Below, in pieces: positions 1-9,248 of a stretch of DNA of 64,000 nucleotides. The position numbers and the translations under genes are program-made. Numbering within the stretch: position 1 is the stretch's first letter; each line of letters opens with the position of its first letter. The notes under the pieces are model-generated. The model had not been told where the DNA came from, did not search any database, and saw only the letters and a program-made list of their open reading frames with translations. Origin of the DNA: Rhodosorus marinus (lineage: Eukaryota; Rhodophyta; Stylonematophyceae; Stylonematales; Stylonemataceae); assembly GCA_029953675.1 (NCBI GenBank), contig JAMWBK010000003.1:372001-436000 (forward strand). Direction: 5' to 3'.

Positions 1-12
1 AACACGGTTAAA

Positions 13-218
13 GTACAACTCAGACTTTTCGGAAAGCAAGAACACATCAACCCTTCAGCTATGAGCAATGTGTCCGGCGTGCCTCTGCCTCGGGAGTGGA
101 GCTTGGTGACGCTGCGGATTCTCGATTTATTCATTCACCGTCATCGAAACTGACAACATGTCTCCTCCGAACATTGTAAAAAGATTTAAAATACAACTCA
201 GACTTTTCACAAAGCAAG
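13..218. repeat. Direct repeat pair of about 28 bp (copies 13-40 and 191-218)
   Basis: Two copies of a roughly 28-bp segment lie 178 bp apart and differ at only a few positions. Weaker similarity continues on one flank. On the minus strand both copies are open in the same frame and encode almost the same ten residues. The left copy lies at the very edge of the window, so the full extent is unknown. Confidence 0.6.
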
Positions 219-355
219 TTCTCATCCGACACCAACGCCTGTCCCAATGTGGATGGGCTCCGCCCGTGGCCGAAGCTTAGGTGCGACAAAGGACCATACT
301 GATTTTGTTCAGTTACCGCCGTCGGAAGGGACATTTTAGGCGAAGTTGTTGACAT
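131..355 (-). CDS. Hypothetical ORF, divergent from TTC27, possibly a first exon
   Basis: This 74-residue ORF opens with a true ATG at 355 and ends in TGA. It starts only 48 bp from the TTC27 start and runs the other way, so the two could share a promoter. I do not recognise the protein, and there is no signal peptide or membrane segment. Its peptide LLCEKSELYF is encoded a second time about 178 bp further along the same strand (bases 13-40), with one synonymous and a few replacement differences. The gene may therefore continue past the window edge with a duplicated exon. It could equally be a chance ORF; coding status is uncertain. Confidence 0.25.
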   Translation of the reverse strand: MSTTSPKMSLPTAVTEQNQYGPLSHLSFGHGRSPSTLGQALVSDENLLCEKSELYFKSFYNVRRRHVVSFDDGE

Positions 356-402
356 GAAGACTGGGCTTTCTCAATAGCTTGGTGGATTCTTTGATTGTTT
401 CG

Positions 403-2876
403 ATGGGGGTTGACGACAATTTCATGGAGGAGTCTTCATGGGAAACGGGGTTGGCTCTCTGGCAGAGTCCGCCGGAAGCGATTGGATTTCAATGGGAGTT
501 CGTAAGGGAAGTAGTTGAAGGCCGATTTTCTGAGGCTCTGAGGCGATTGAAGCACAAGGTCGTGGAAAGAATATTGGAAGGTTCAGTTTCTAGTTTTGAG
601 GAAGATGGAGATGAGCTCGAGCACTGCTTCTTGGCGTCCGTTGTGCTGCTCCGCATGTTTCAGAGGGACAACATCTGTGGCCCCAGCTTGACGGAGGACG
701 AGCTCGCTGGACTTGAAGCAAACACTAGATTCGAGCCGAAGGATGATGAGTTGGACGTTGACGGTGAAATTTTTGGGAGGTCAGTGCGACATACAAACCT
801 GCTTTTGGCTATCCGCCGAGTTCTCGTGGAGAACGAGCGGAAGCTTTCTCAACGGTTTTGGAGCGCAACGCTTTGGAGCGCTAGAGCGGGAAGAACGCAC
901 CAGGACGTGCTTACAGGCCCATCACCGACCCTGAAGTCTGAGGTCCAAGGCGCTTACACGTCCGCGCTGAAGTCCTCCGAGACTAGGAAGAATCCAATCC
1001 TCGGTGGGCTAGTGCACATTGAAATGGCTCTTGCGAGCAACAGTTTCCTCGACAGCAGCACGAACGAGAAGCACCTAAAATTCGCCATGGACACTCTCCA
1101 CACGAAGATTGAGCTCAGCGGGGCCCTTGGTGTAAGGACGAAGTGGCAGAAGGAAGCGAAGGCGAACCTGGTAGCTCAAGTTCTTCAAGAAGGAGAAGAG
1201 ATCGAACGGAATCTATCGATTCCAACTCAGTGCAAACGGCCGCGCAACATCCCCCTGGAGGACACAGATGTGCTGGGCTTTACAAAGCTCAGCACAGACC
1301 AAAAACCAGACAACGAGCGGACAACTCCGACCGTTATGGACCACTTCCTGCTCTCTGCCAAGGCAGAGTCTGTGGCTGCCAACCTTCCCTCAGGTCAACT
1401 CACCACAGAAGAAATTCGTCCGTATTTGAACAGAGTATTGGACGGCTGTGAGGAGTCCACTCCGCCCCTAGTCCTTGGGAAGGTACTCCTATTCAGAACC
1501 CGAGGAGAGCTTGGAAAAGGTAAGGATCTGCGGATCGGCGTTTGGATTCACAAGAGAGAGAGGTATATAGAGATCTTATTCCTTTACGCACTTACGTTGT
1601 AGGTCGCTATGCTGAGAGGAGCATGAAGCAGGTGGAGGAACTGGTTGATTACTACAAGCAGGGCAACCCTATCGATGATTGTGGCCGGCTGATTGGGTTG
1701 GAAGCGAGCGGGTACCCGGCGATGTGGAAGCTTCAAAAGGAGTTTGCAATTTTACTGGGCACCATTGGACTGGTGAAAGCGGCGTCTGAAATATTTGAGG
1801 GCCTTGGCCTATGGGATGAGGTTATCGATTGTCAGAGGCTCATGGGCAACGAGCAGAGAGCCAGAGTGCTTATCGAGAAGCGGCTGGATGAAGAAGGAGA
1901 GAGGCCGTGGTTGTTGGCTGCAATGGGAGAGGTTACGCGGGACGAAAAGTGGTACGTCAAGGCCTGGGAGGTGAGCAAAGGAAGGTACGCAAAGGCCATG
2001 CGATTGCTTGGCAGGCTGCTTATTTCGAAAAATGAAAATCAACGGGCTGTCTCTGCGCTGGAGGATGCGCTCAAGATCAACTTCTTGTACCCGGACGCCT
2101 GGTTCCTCTTGGCTCATGCCGCTCAAAAGTGTGGAGATATTGAAAAGTACGCGAGTTCTTTGACGACGGCGGTGCAACTGGACGGGTCGAATGCGGAGGC
2201 GTGGAATAACTTGGGCTCCGCTCAGCTGCAGCTGGGTAAACCGCAGGCGGCGGTTACCGCACTTCAGCAGGCTGCCAAATTGCGGCGCGAGTCGTGGAGG
2301 GTATGGGAAAACTTGCTTCTCGCTTCGATCGCAGCCAACGCGGTGCGACAGATGATCCAAGCAATGGACGCCCTGCAGGAAATAAGAGGACGGGAAGGTG
2401 TCTCTGCTGAGGGCATATCTGCCGCCATTGTCGAAATTGAACGTCTCGGAGAAAGTGGGGAGGACGATGACGGTCGACAAACTGCTGACTTGGCCCGTCG
2501 TCTTCTGAATGTTCTCGGAAGAGCCTCCGCGCTTGTATCCACCGAACCAGCTGTTTGGAACGCCTACGCGAGACTCCACGAGTTGGGCGGAGACCATGGC
2601 ATGGTGCTAGAGAATCGAAAAAAGGAGATGCGCTCCGTCCTGGCCAGAGCCTCCCAAAATTACGCCTCCGACTTGCAACTCTTCGAAATCGTGGCCAGAG
2701 CTGCCATGAACCTCGGATATTCAGCAATCCGAGAGGGCTCCGAGGACGCCAAGCTCAGTGCACTACTACAGGTCAATTCCATCGTCACCGCATCAGAGAC
2801 GAACTTCGCCGACACAGACTACTTTCGTGACCTCAAGAAAGTGGCAGACCAGCTCTCAGCCACTGAAGATTCCTGA
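403..2876 (+). CDS. TTC27: Tetratricopeptide repeat protein 27 (TTC27) homologue
   Basis: Two exons, 403-1519 and 1603-2876, encode about 796 residues (human TTC27 has 843). The 83-bp intron (phase 1) is required to join two overlapping frames and removes an in-frame stop. The first ATG in frame is at 403; the frame is open slightly upstream but only with a TTG. The N-terminal half is helical. The C-terminal half carries TPR-like repeats, with the typical segments PDAWFLLAHAAQKCGD and NAEAWNNLGSAQLQLGKPQA, followed by the conserved RVWENLLLASI. The family (yeast Emw1) is essential and linked to cell-wall integrity and protein folding or complex assembly; its exact biochemical role is not settled. 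The assignment rests on domain order and the conserved WNNLGSA block. PRMT1 follows on the same strand about 400 bp downstream. Confidence 0.85.
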
Positions 2877-3000
2877 GGACGCCCCATATCACTCTCCTAG
2901 CTCGACCTCCCCACTTTTTTTTTTAACCAGTCAGTACTACTAACCAGTACTACTACTTAATCAAAGCAACTAAACCCCACCAAGCAACAACCCTAGCCAA

Positions 3001-3136
3001 CTACAAAATACCCGTTTTTCACTAATTCACCAATGAAAAAAGGCGAAAACCAACCCTGAAACCTGCTTCGCAGGTTTCAGGGTTAGTTTTCGCCGTCGGT
3101 GGTGATTTGGTGAAAAGCGGGTATTTTATTTTGTAG
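3001..3136. repeat. Long near-perfect foldback (inverted repeat)
   Basis: The segment folds on itself about a 3-base loop at 3067-3069. The inner 25 bp pair with one mismatch. An outer arm of about 24 bp pairs with one mismatch and two G-U pairs. A terminal 8-bp pairing encloses an asymmetric bulge of about 5 nt, and the arms may extend weakly beyond. It lies between the TTC27 stop and the PRMT1 start, both on the plus strand. It could be a foldback transposon of MITE type, a precursor of small RNA, or an RNA-processing structure. No flanking target duplication was clear. Confidence 0.85.
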
Positions 3137-3239
3137 GGAGCTGGTGGATGTTGTTTTGGTTTGCAAGGGTTGTGGGCGGACGGGTTGGGGGGTTGCAGTT
3201 GTGTATGGTAAAGGAGGAGATTGGAAAGGAAAGCTAGAG

Positions 3240-3260
3240 TATATATATATATATATATAT
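3240..3260 (+). repeat. (TA)n microsatellite just upstream of PRMT1
   Basis: About ten TA dinucleotides followed by a short GA run end 10 bp before the PRMT1 ATG, within its presumed promoter or 5' untranslated region. Confidence 0.9.
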
Positions 3261-3270
3261 AGAGAGAAGA

Positions 3271-4335
3271 ATGATGGATCGTTTAGAACAAGCGAAGCTT
3301 TTGGAGGATATGTTACCTGAGAATGGACATCCGAAGGTTCATGAGGATGCGCATATGGACATGTCGTCTGCAGACTATTACTTCAACTCGTATGCACATT
3401 TTGGGATTCACGAGGAGATGTTGAGGGACGAGATTCGGACGGAGTCGTATATGAGGGCTATATTGGATAATGCTCCTTGTTTCAGTGCGAAAGCCGTGCT
3501 CGATGTCGGTTGTGGGACTGGAATTCTGTCGATATTCGCGGCTAGGGCGGGTGCGCGAGCTGTTTATGCAGTGGACTGTTCGAAAATTGTAGATCAGGCC
3601 AGGGAGATTGTCAGAAAAAATGGGATGGAGAATGTGGTTACTGTGATCGAAGGGAAGATGGAGGAAATTGAACTGCCTGAGAAGGTTGACATCATTATTT
3701 CCGAATGGATGGGATACTTCCTGTTCTACGAGTCTATGTTGGATACTGTGATATATGCGAGAGACAAATTTTTGAAACCTGGAGGTCTCCTCTTCCCGAA
3801 TGAAACAAAACTGTACATCTGCGGAATCGAAGACGGCAAATACAAGAGCTACAAGTACGACTTTTGGCACGACGTCTACGGCGTGGACATGTCCCACATA
3901 AAAAACATCGCTCTCACCGAACCTTTGGTGGATATCGTCAACCCCGAGCAAGTCTCCACCGATAGAGTAGAATTGCTCACCGTCGACATTTCAACTGTGA
4001 AGAAGGAGGACTTGGCGTGTGTCTCTCCGTTCAGAGTAAAATCCTGGAGAACGGATAGCTGTCATGCACTTGTTTGTTACTTTGACGTGACCTTCTCGGC
4101 TGGCGATAACACAGTGTACTTTACCACAGCCCCTCAGTCGAAGTCGACGCACTGGAAGCAGACCGTTTTCTACCTGGACGAGAGCATCTATATGGAAGCC
4201 GGAGAGGAGATCTCTGGAGTTTTGGCTATGAGGCCCAGCAAGAAGAACCCTAGGGACCTGGATATTGCGATCCAATACAGTTTTGACGGCAAGCATTCGG
4301 CCGCAAGAAACACGCTGAGATACAGACTCTCATAA
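3271..4335 (+). CDS. PRMT1: Protein arginine N-methyltransferase 1
   Basis: A single-exon ORF of 354 residues, the usual length for type I PRMT1 enzymes, which make asymmetric dimethylarginine on histone H4 and RNA-binding proteins. The conserved YYFNSYAHFGIHEEML block (residues about 36-51) is the YFxxY helix region. The SAM-binding motif I is VLDVGCGTG (about 76-84). The double-E loop SEWMGYFLFYESML (about 144-157) carries the two catalytic glutamates. The THW loop appears as STHWKQ near residue 290. A second ATG follows the first directly. There is no N-terminal targeting sequence, so nuclear or cytosolic action is expected. All catalytic motifs are intact. Lack of introns contrasts with most neighbours but matches other short-exon genes here. 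Confidence 0.97.
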   Translation: MMDRLEQAKLLEDMLPENGHPKVHEDAHMDMSSADYYFNSYAHFGIHEEMLRDEIRTESYMRAILDNAPCFSAKAVLDVGCGTGILSIFAARAGARAVYAVDCSKIVDQAREIVRKNGMENVVTVIEGKMEEIELPEKVDIIISEWMGYFLFYESMLDTVIYARDKFLKPGGLLFPNETKLYICGIEDGKYKSYKYDFWHDVYGVDMSHIKNIALTEPLVDIVNPEQVSTDRVELLTVDISTVKKEDLACVSPFRVKSWRTDSCHALVCYFDVTFSAGDNTVYFTTAPQSKSTHWKQTVFYLDESIYMEAGEEISGVLAMRPSKKNPRDLDIAIQYSFDGKHSAARNTLRYRLS

Positions 4336-5861
4336 ACTCAGGTGCCTGTCGACTCATGAATTTTTTTTGTTATCGAAGAGCGACTGCAGCTTTTTCCCGG
4401 CGATAAGCGAGAAGCGAGCTCGACGCATCGACCGCCTGAGGACTCCGAAAACAGAGAAGCAGGGTCGTTCACGAAGGCGTGCTCGAGAGCATGAGGCGTC
4501 ATTCGGTGCGGGTGCATGTCTACCAGCGCTCCCAACGATATGAGATTTTGACGACCGCTTCCTGCTCGGCAGCCCTGGGGACTTGAAAAAAACCTCTCGC
4601 AGCAGGGAACGAGATTTGAATCCCAGCACAGCGCCGCATTTGTCCCCGTCACTTGGGATGGCCCTTGCTAACATAATCACATGGAGCGACGCTCTTCAAC
4701 CTTAATTGAAGTAAACAAGCGCATAGGGTACGAGCAAAATGCTTGACTAACAGAGCAGAATATCGAATGTCAATTTTACTGTGGTCACGGTGATTGCTGA
4801 AACCTTGCAACGGAACAGTTTGTTGTTCCATTGTTTGCAACGGCGTAATTCCGTGCTCCTTTTGGGTCATTTCCCAGGTCGTCCAGCCAGAAGGGGCCTT
4901 ATATCCCCGATTCGTGATGGTTTCAAACTCTCCCTTGTCGAGGTCCGCTGCACGGTAACAACATAGCAGAGGCGCCCTGGAGAGGATCGGCGCTTCCCTG
5001 TATGAGTCCTCAACCGCGCGGGTGACTTTTCCCCGAAGCGGCCGTCCCTGAGCTAAACCAACCAAAGCCGGTTGGGGTCGTACAAGTTACCAGCAGGCAA
5101 GCCTCTCGAACTTCACCATACTCATTGTGGACATGAAAGGCACGAGCGACCAAGAAAGAAGGCCCTAGTAGGTATAGATCCAGCACGAGACGATCAGGTT
5201 CTATTTAATTGTTCGATGTAAGATTCCATAGGGGACAAGATAGTTGAGAAAGTCAAACTTGGCATGACCATAGCGTCTCTCCACAACGCAAGCTTCCAAG
5301 TCCGCCCAATGCTTGCGAGTTCTAGAGGCAAACCTGAAGCTCTAGCTGGACTCATTGATCCGTACGCTGTCAATTTGAGGACGACGACGCGTGCTGAGTA
5401 CTTTTCAACCTATAGAAGAGCAGTGCGCAGAGCTCAAACGTGTAAGGAACTCGCTTCAGGCTTGTAGGGAAGAGTCGTATTTATTCCCAGCCAGGTGACC
5501 TAGGTCTCGAAAGCAATCTAGGTGTCTGGAGCAGTTCATAGTCTGTTCGGAGCTCGCCGGATGTGCTTTAAGTGACACCATTGCCCTCTTCTGGTCAGTT
5601 TACTCTTGCTCGACAGGATGCTTCAGCCGATCAGCATCATCGGAAGGACAAATTGGAAATAGAATTTTACGTTCTTTCACGAGGTCTACCTGATCGATCA
5701 AACACGAGATGTTTCATCTTATCAACGAGAGGATGAGCGGGGTTTAGGTCTCTATCTACGTTGCCAAGCGTTCGATCTCAAGAGGAGCATTTGTGTAGGG
5801 GTGAATCGATGTTGGATTCATGTTTATGATATGACATGAAGCGAACAACTGTAGCAGGTTG
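4336..5861. other. Intergenic, no recognised gene
   Basis: Several short ORFs occur on both strands, the longest 138 codons on the minus strand ending at 4649. None shows a domain I recognise, and no consistent splice model emerged. An ATG-initiated 67-codon plus-strand ORF near 5264 also lacks similarity. It could hold a lineage-specific or decayed gene. Confidence 0.4.
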
Positions 5862-6988
5862 ATGAGCGGCGATCAGATCGGTATGGAGGATGAGAACACA
5901 CCCCTTCTTCAATGTTCTAGAACGGGTGTAGCTGATATTAGCAGTCCGATCGAGAAGAATCAGGTTCTCGAATGGTAGGGTGGTCCTACTGGCTTTTGTT
6001 TTTCGCGGGATTCCGCGAGGTTCGAGTCCCTCGCGTTGCCATCTAATTCTTGCTGTTTGGTTTATTGTGCCAGGCTGGATTCGATCAACATGAGAGAGTA
6101 CGAGGAGACGTTTCTTCGACATGGCGTGGTAACCCTTGATGACATCGCTGCGCTTTCCGTGGAAGATTTTCGCGAAAGTCTTGGGGTACGTCGTCTTGGG
6201 CATAGAAGGGCGATGTGGGATGCAGCGGGGCTGCTGCGCGACGCTGCTAATCCGCAGACGAGGAGAGACGAAGGAGAGAATATTTCGACCCTAAACCATC
6301 AGATGAACATCCGTACATTGCTCGCTTGGATGAGGCTCACTGTACAGGTAAATCGAGGGGAAGAGGAAGCCAGCTCTCGGTCATTGGAAGCATTGGCCAA
6401 CGTCATTCCATCAATGCGTCGTTTGCCTCATTAGATGAAAACTCTGGCCGTCGCCCTAATATTTCTTGAAGGTCCAGGCTACGTTCGACTGGCATCCAAC
6501 GGCCTCGTAATTGTCGCGTTCTTCATTCTTTTCCAAGCTTACCGTCAGTACTTAACGGTAACCGTTTCCCAAGCAGCTACCTTTGTTCAATCCAGTTGGA
6601 GTCAATCTCGGGGTCGCTGGTGTTCTGTTGTGGACGATAAATCGCAAGCTGATGGCTTTCCTGCAGACCCCAGCACATGGACAGATCTATTAGCTTCTGT
6701 CTATGCCCTGTGAGAAGTCTGAGGGTTCCTCTTGACGCGAAGCAAGTACTGAAGTAGTGCGACTTTTTCTTCATATTTCAGGTGGGAGACGAGTGCGCTA
6801 AGGTTATCAACTTCATCCCGACGAAAATCAATCCTCTCGTGTCCATACGCATATTCTCGGCATTCATTTTCGGGCTGGCCCTGTGCGGGACCGTACAGGA
6901 GAGCCTTAACGATCACCATTTCGATACGAAGGAGGCTCTGGCGGAGCTTGTTCTACTACTTGCGGCTTTAGTAGTGCTTCCTGCTTGA
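5862..6988 (+). CDS. SAM-domain, multi-pass membrane protein (DUF202-like C-terminal half)
   Basis: Hand-built from four exons: 5862-5974, 6074-6347, 6435-6557 and 6782-6988, giving 238 residues; all phases agree. The first intron splits a tryptophan codon, restoring VLEW in front of LDSINMREYEETF. Together with LSVEDFRESLGVRRLGHRR this forms a sterile alpha motif domain (about residues 35-95). After a polar linker comes NIRTLLAWMRLTVQ, which resembles the start of DUF202 membrane domains. It is followed by three to four hydrophobic stretches, among them LVIVAFFILFQAY, FSAFIFGLALCG and ALAELVLLLAALVVL. SAM domains usually mediate self-association or protein binding. I infer a SAM-tethered integral membrane protein, perhaps of an endomembrane or vacuole as for DUF202/VTC-type proteins. 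The function is unknown, and exon 3 to 4 is the least certain junction. Confidence 0.6.
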
Positions 6989-7265
6989 TCAAGTCAACGA
7001 TCTTGCCAAGCAAAATCTTCGAGATGGAGGCCGGCTATCACGTTTCTGGGCTTTGATGGAGCAATCTACGAGATCGTGGACTCCCCAGGTGCTAGATTCC
7101 TTCCGTAAAAACCGAGCGCTGTGAATCGTTTGATGGGCGAGCACTGTACTTTGATACCGATTGAGGAGACAAAAAATCTGGATGATGTGTGGCGAGGAAA
7201 ACTCAAGGAGAGAAACGAGTCAAACAGTCCATCCGAATCTCGAACTTGTTTTGACCTTTCCGATC

Positions 7266-7469
7266 TTAGATGCTGACCTTCAGGATAAAAGCCAACAGAA
7301 AAGGTAGTCGTTGGTAAGGAAGAGGTCGCATGACCCTATGTGTAGCGTCGAGGGTCAGTAGGTGTAGTTCCAGAAAGTCGAGGCCTAAATATAGATCACC
7401 GGATAAATTTTCGAATATATGAATTTGTACATCAAAGTTGCGGTTCGTCATGTTGAAACGAACTGTCAT
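7266..7469 (-). pseudogene. Possible LTR-retrotransposon aspartic protease remnant
   Basis: A 67-codon open stretch includes FDVQIHIFENLSGDLYLGLD followed by FLEL and a late LDATHRV. This resembles the C-terminal half of Ty3-type retropepsins, where the ILG-DFL block and a downstream hydrophobic/Asp segment are typical. The frame closes with a TGA a short way upstream, and neither an intact catalytic D-S/T-G triad nor a neighbouring reverse transcriptase was seen. I take it for a decayed fragment; the match is weak. Confidence 0.3.
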
Positions 7470-8270
7470 TGTGCCGAAGTGCAGCGGTCGGGAGTCCAGT
7501 GCCCAGGAGGAACACCGTCAATTACAGATTGGTTTTCCCCGTACGTCGTCCGGTGTTAGTTCACATCTGGCGCAAACTGAGTAGACCGTTAAACAACCAT
7601 GCAGGCAGAAGATGACCAAAACTCTATCAACGGAGGTGCAGGAGAGAGTTTTTGGAGAGAGAGCAATCCTGGATTATTTTCTTTGGCAGTTTGCTAAGCC
7701 TGTCAGCTAGTCAGCTAGATACCCAACTCCCGTACACCCCAATCCATCCAGACAGACCCCCAACACCGTTCAACAAACCATGGGAAGGACAAAGAAAAAC
7801 CAAAATTGAATTGATATACCCGCAGGAGCTGCAGTGGGAATCTTCAAACAAGGACAATCCAGGATTCTTTCGTTGCAAATTCACTAAAATCAGTCATTAG
7901 ACATCAAAAGTGGAGTAACTGTCAACACCAAATCGCCTCCTGTCCCACCATTCAGTCCCCTCTACGTCAACCCCAAGCTCAAGCAAAACCCTATCGAACG
8001 CTCCGATTCGATACCGGAGATCGAAATTGTTTTTAACTATAAAAACTCCGTAAAATTCCGATTGTCAGGCATTGCCGATCGATTTGAGATTCTTTCCTGG
8101 GGGGTCGAGGGGGTGGTGTGGATCGGTGGAGGGTTTGTTTGATACCCGATGATCTGCTTTTTGTAGGCATTTGATGAGTGATTGAGAGCGACTGTATCAT
8201 CTCATCTCTCATCTATCTGAACAAGTCCGACCTTGGGATGTCTACCCTTTTCTTGTTTGGCGCAGAGGCC

Positions 8271-8495
8271 TCTCTTACCAATCTGGAAACAGCCCCGAAA
8301 CTGAATGCGTCTGGAGCAGCAATAGGAGCTGAGAGGGAGGGACATCCTCTCATCAATCTGAGCGCGTCCAACTTATGTGATGTCTCCTCTTTATTTTTCA
8401 CCCAGAGATTATTACATAGACTCTCTTAGCAATCTGGAGACAGCCCGTAGCTCAAGACGCCTGGAGAAGTACCCTGCGGAGAGGATGGGACGGAC
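8271..8495. repeat. Diverged direct repeat, two copies about 151 bp apart
   Basis: The segment beginning at 8271 recurs at 8422 with substitutions and small indels over roughly 70 bp, including a shared core around the words 'caatctgga' and 'acagccc'. No coding role is evident. Confidence 0.5.
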
Positions 8496-8514
8496 AGGGT
8501 TGATGAGACGGAGG

Positions 8515-8622
8515 GAGCCGGCAGAGAGAGGGAGAGAGGGAGAGAGATAGGAACAAGGACAGGGAGAGAGAAGGAACAAGGACAGGGAGAGAGACAGAGA
8601 GACAGAGAGACAGAGGGATTTG
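8515..8622. repeat. GA-rich simple repeat
   Basis: Imperfect GAGA and GACAGA runs with a repeated GGAACAAGGACAGGGAGAGA unit (two copies about 27 bp apart). Low-complexity ORFs on the minus strand are by-products. Confidence 0.85.
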
Positions 8623-9248
8623 GGCAGTTTTTCGGTATTGCACCTAGAGGAGCATTTTGAGATGATTGATTTGAGGCATTTGAGTTTGAAGCAATTTTTT
8701 TGGTTTTGAATTACAGAGAGGAAGGAGAGCAGGAAACCATTAAGCTTAAGGAATGTTTCCATGCTGTAGCTGAAGAAGCTCCTTGTCTTAGCTTTTGTTT
8801 TGGGTGGTCTCTGGACTGGTTCGGCTGATTGCTGTAAAGCACTGGGCTTTTGTGAATTATCAGGGACAGAGGGAGGGGGTGTGAGAAGCGGGGGAATAGA
8901 TATTTTTTGAGGAGTTGTTGGTTTCTCTGTTGTTGCTAAAGGAGCATAGAGTTTTGGCTGTCTCTGGATTGATAAGAGAGTCTATAGCATAGACTTTAGA
9001 AGACTGGGTCACTTGTTGATGGGTTTGCTTGAGGGCGGAGCTTCTGTTTTGAAGTGAGTTTGTAGTAGTGGCTGGCGCTTTGGTCTGGTTCTTCTGATTC
9101 TTCTCCGGGTTTCACTGGTGCAACGAGAGGAAAATCTAGTCTGGAGGAGACTAGGACGGCCTTGGGATAATCTCGCTCAAGCGAACGAGAGACGAAGGTG
9201 TTCAACGTTATTATAGAGGACTGAAGGAGGCTTTTTGAAACAGGACGA

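Larger units (their letters stand above)
6989..9248. other. Intergenic, repeat-containing
   Basis: No complete gene recognised. It contains a retropepsin-like relic (7266-7469), a diverged local duplication (8271 and 8422) and a GA-rich tract (about 8515-8622). Short ORFs elsewhere look like chance. Confidence 0.5.

Noticed and set aside
5975-6045. A tRNA-like stretch with a perfect B-box word (GGTTCGAGTCC)
   Set aside because: The T stem needs an 8-base loop, there is no matching acceptor stem, and the stretch lies inside the first intron of the SAM-domain gene, whose phases fit exactly.
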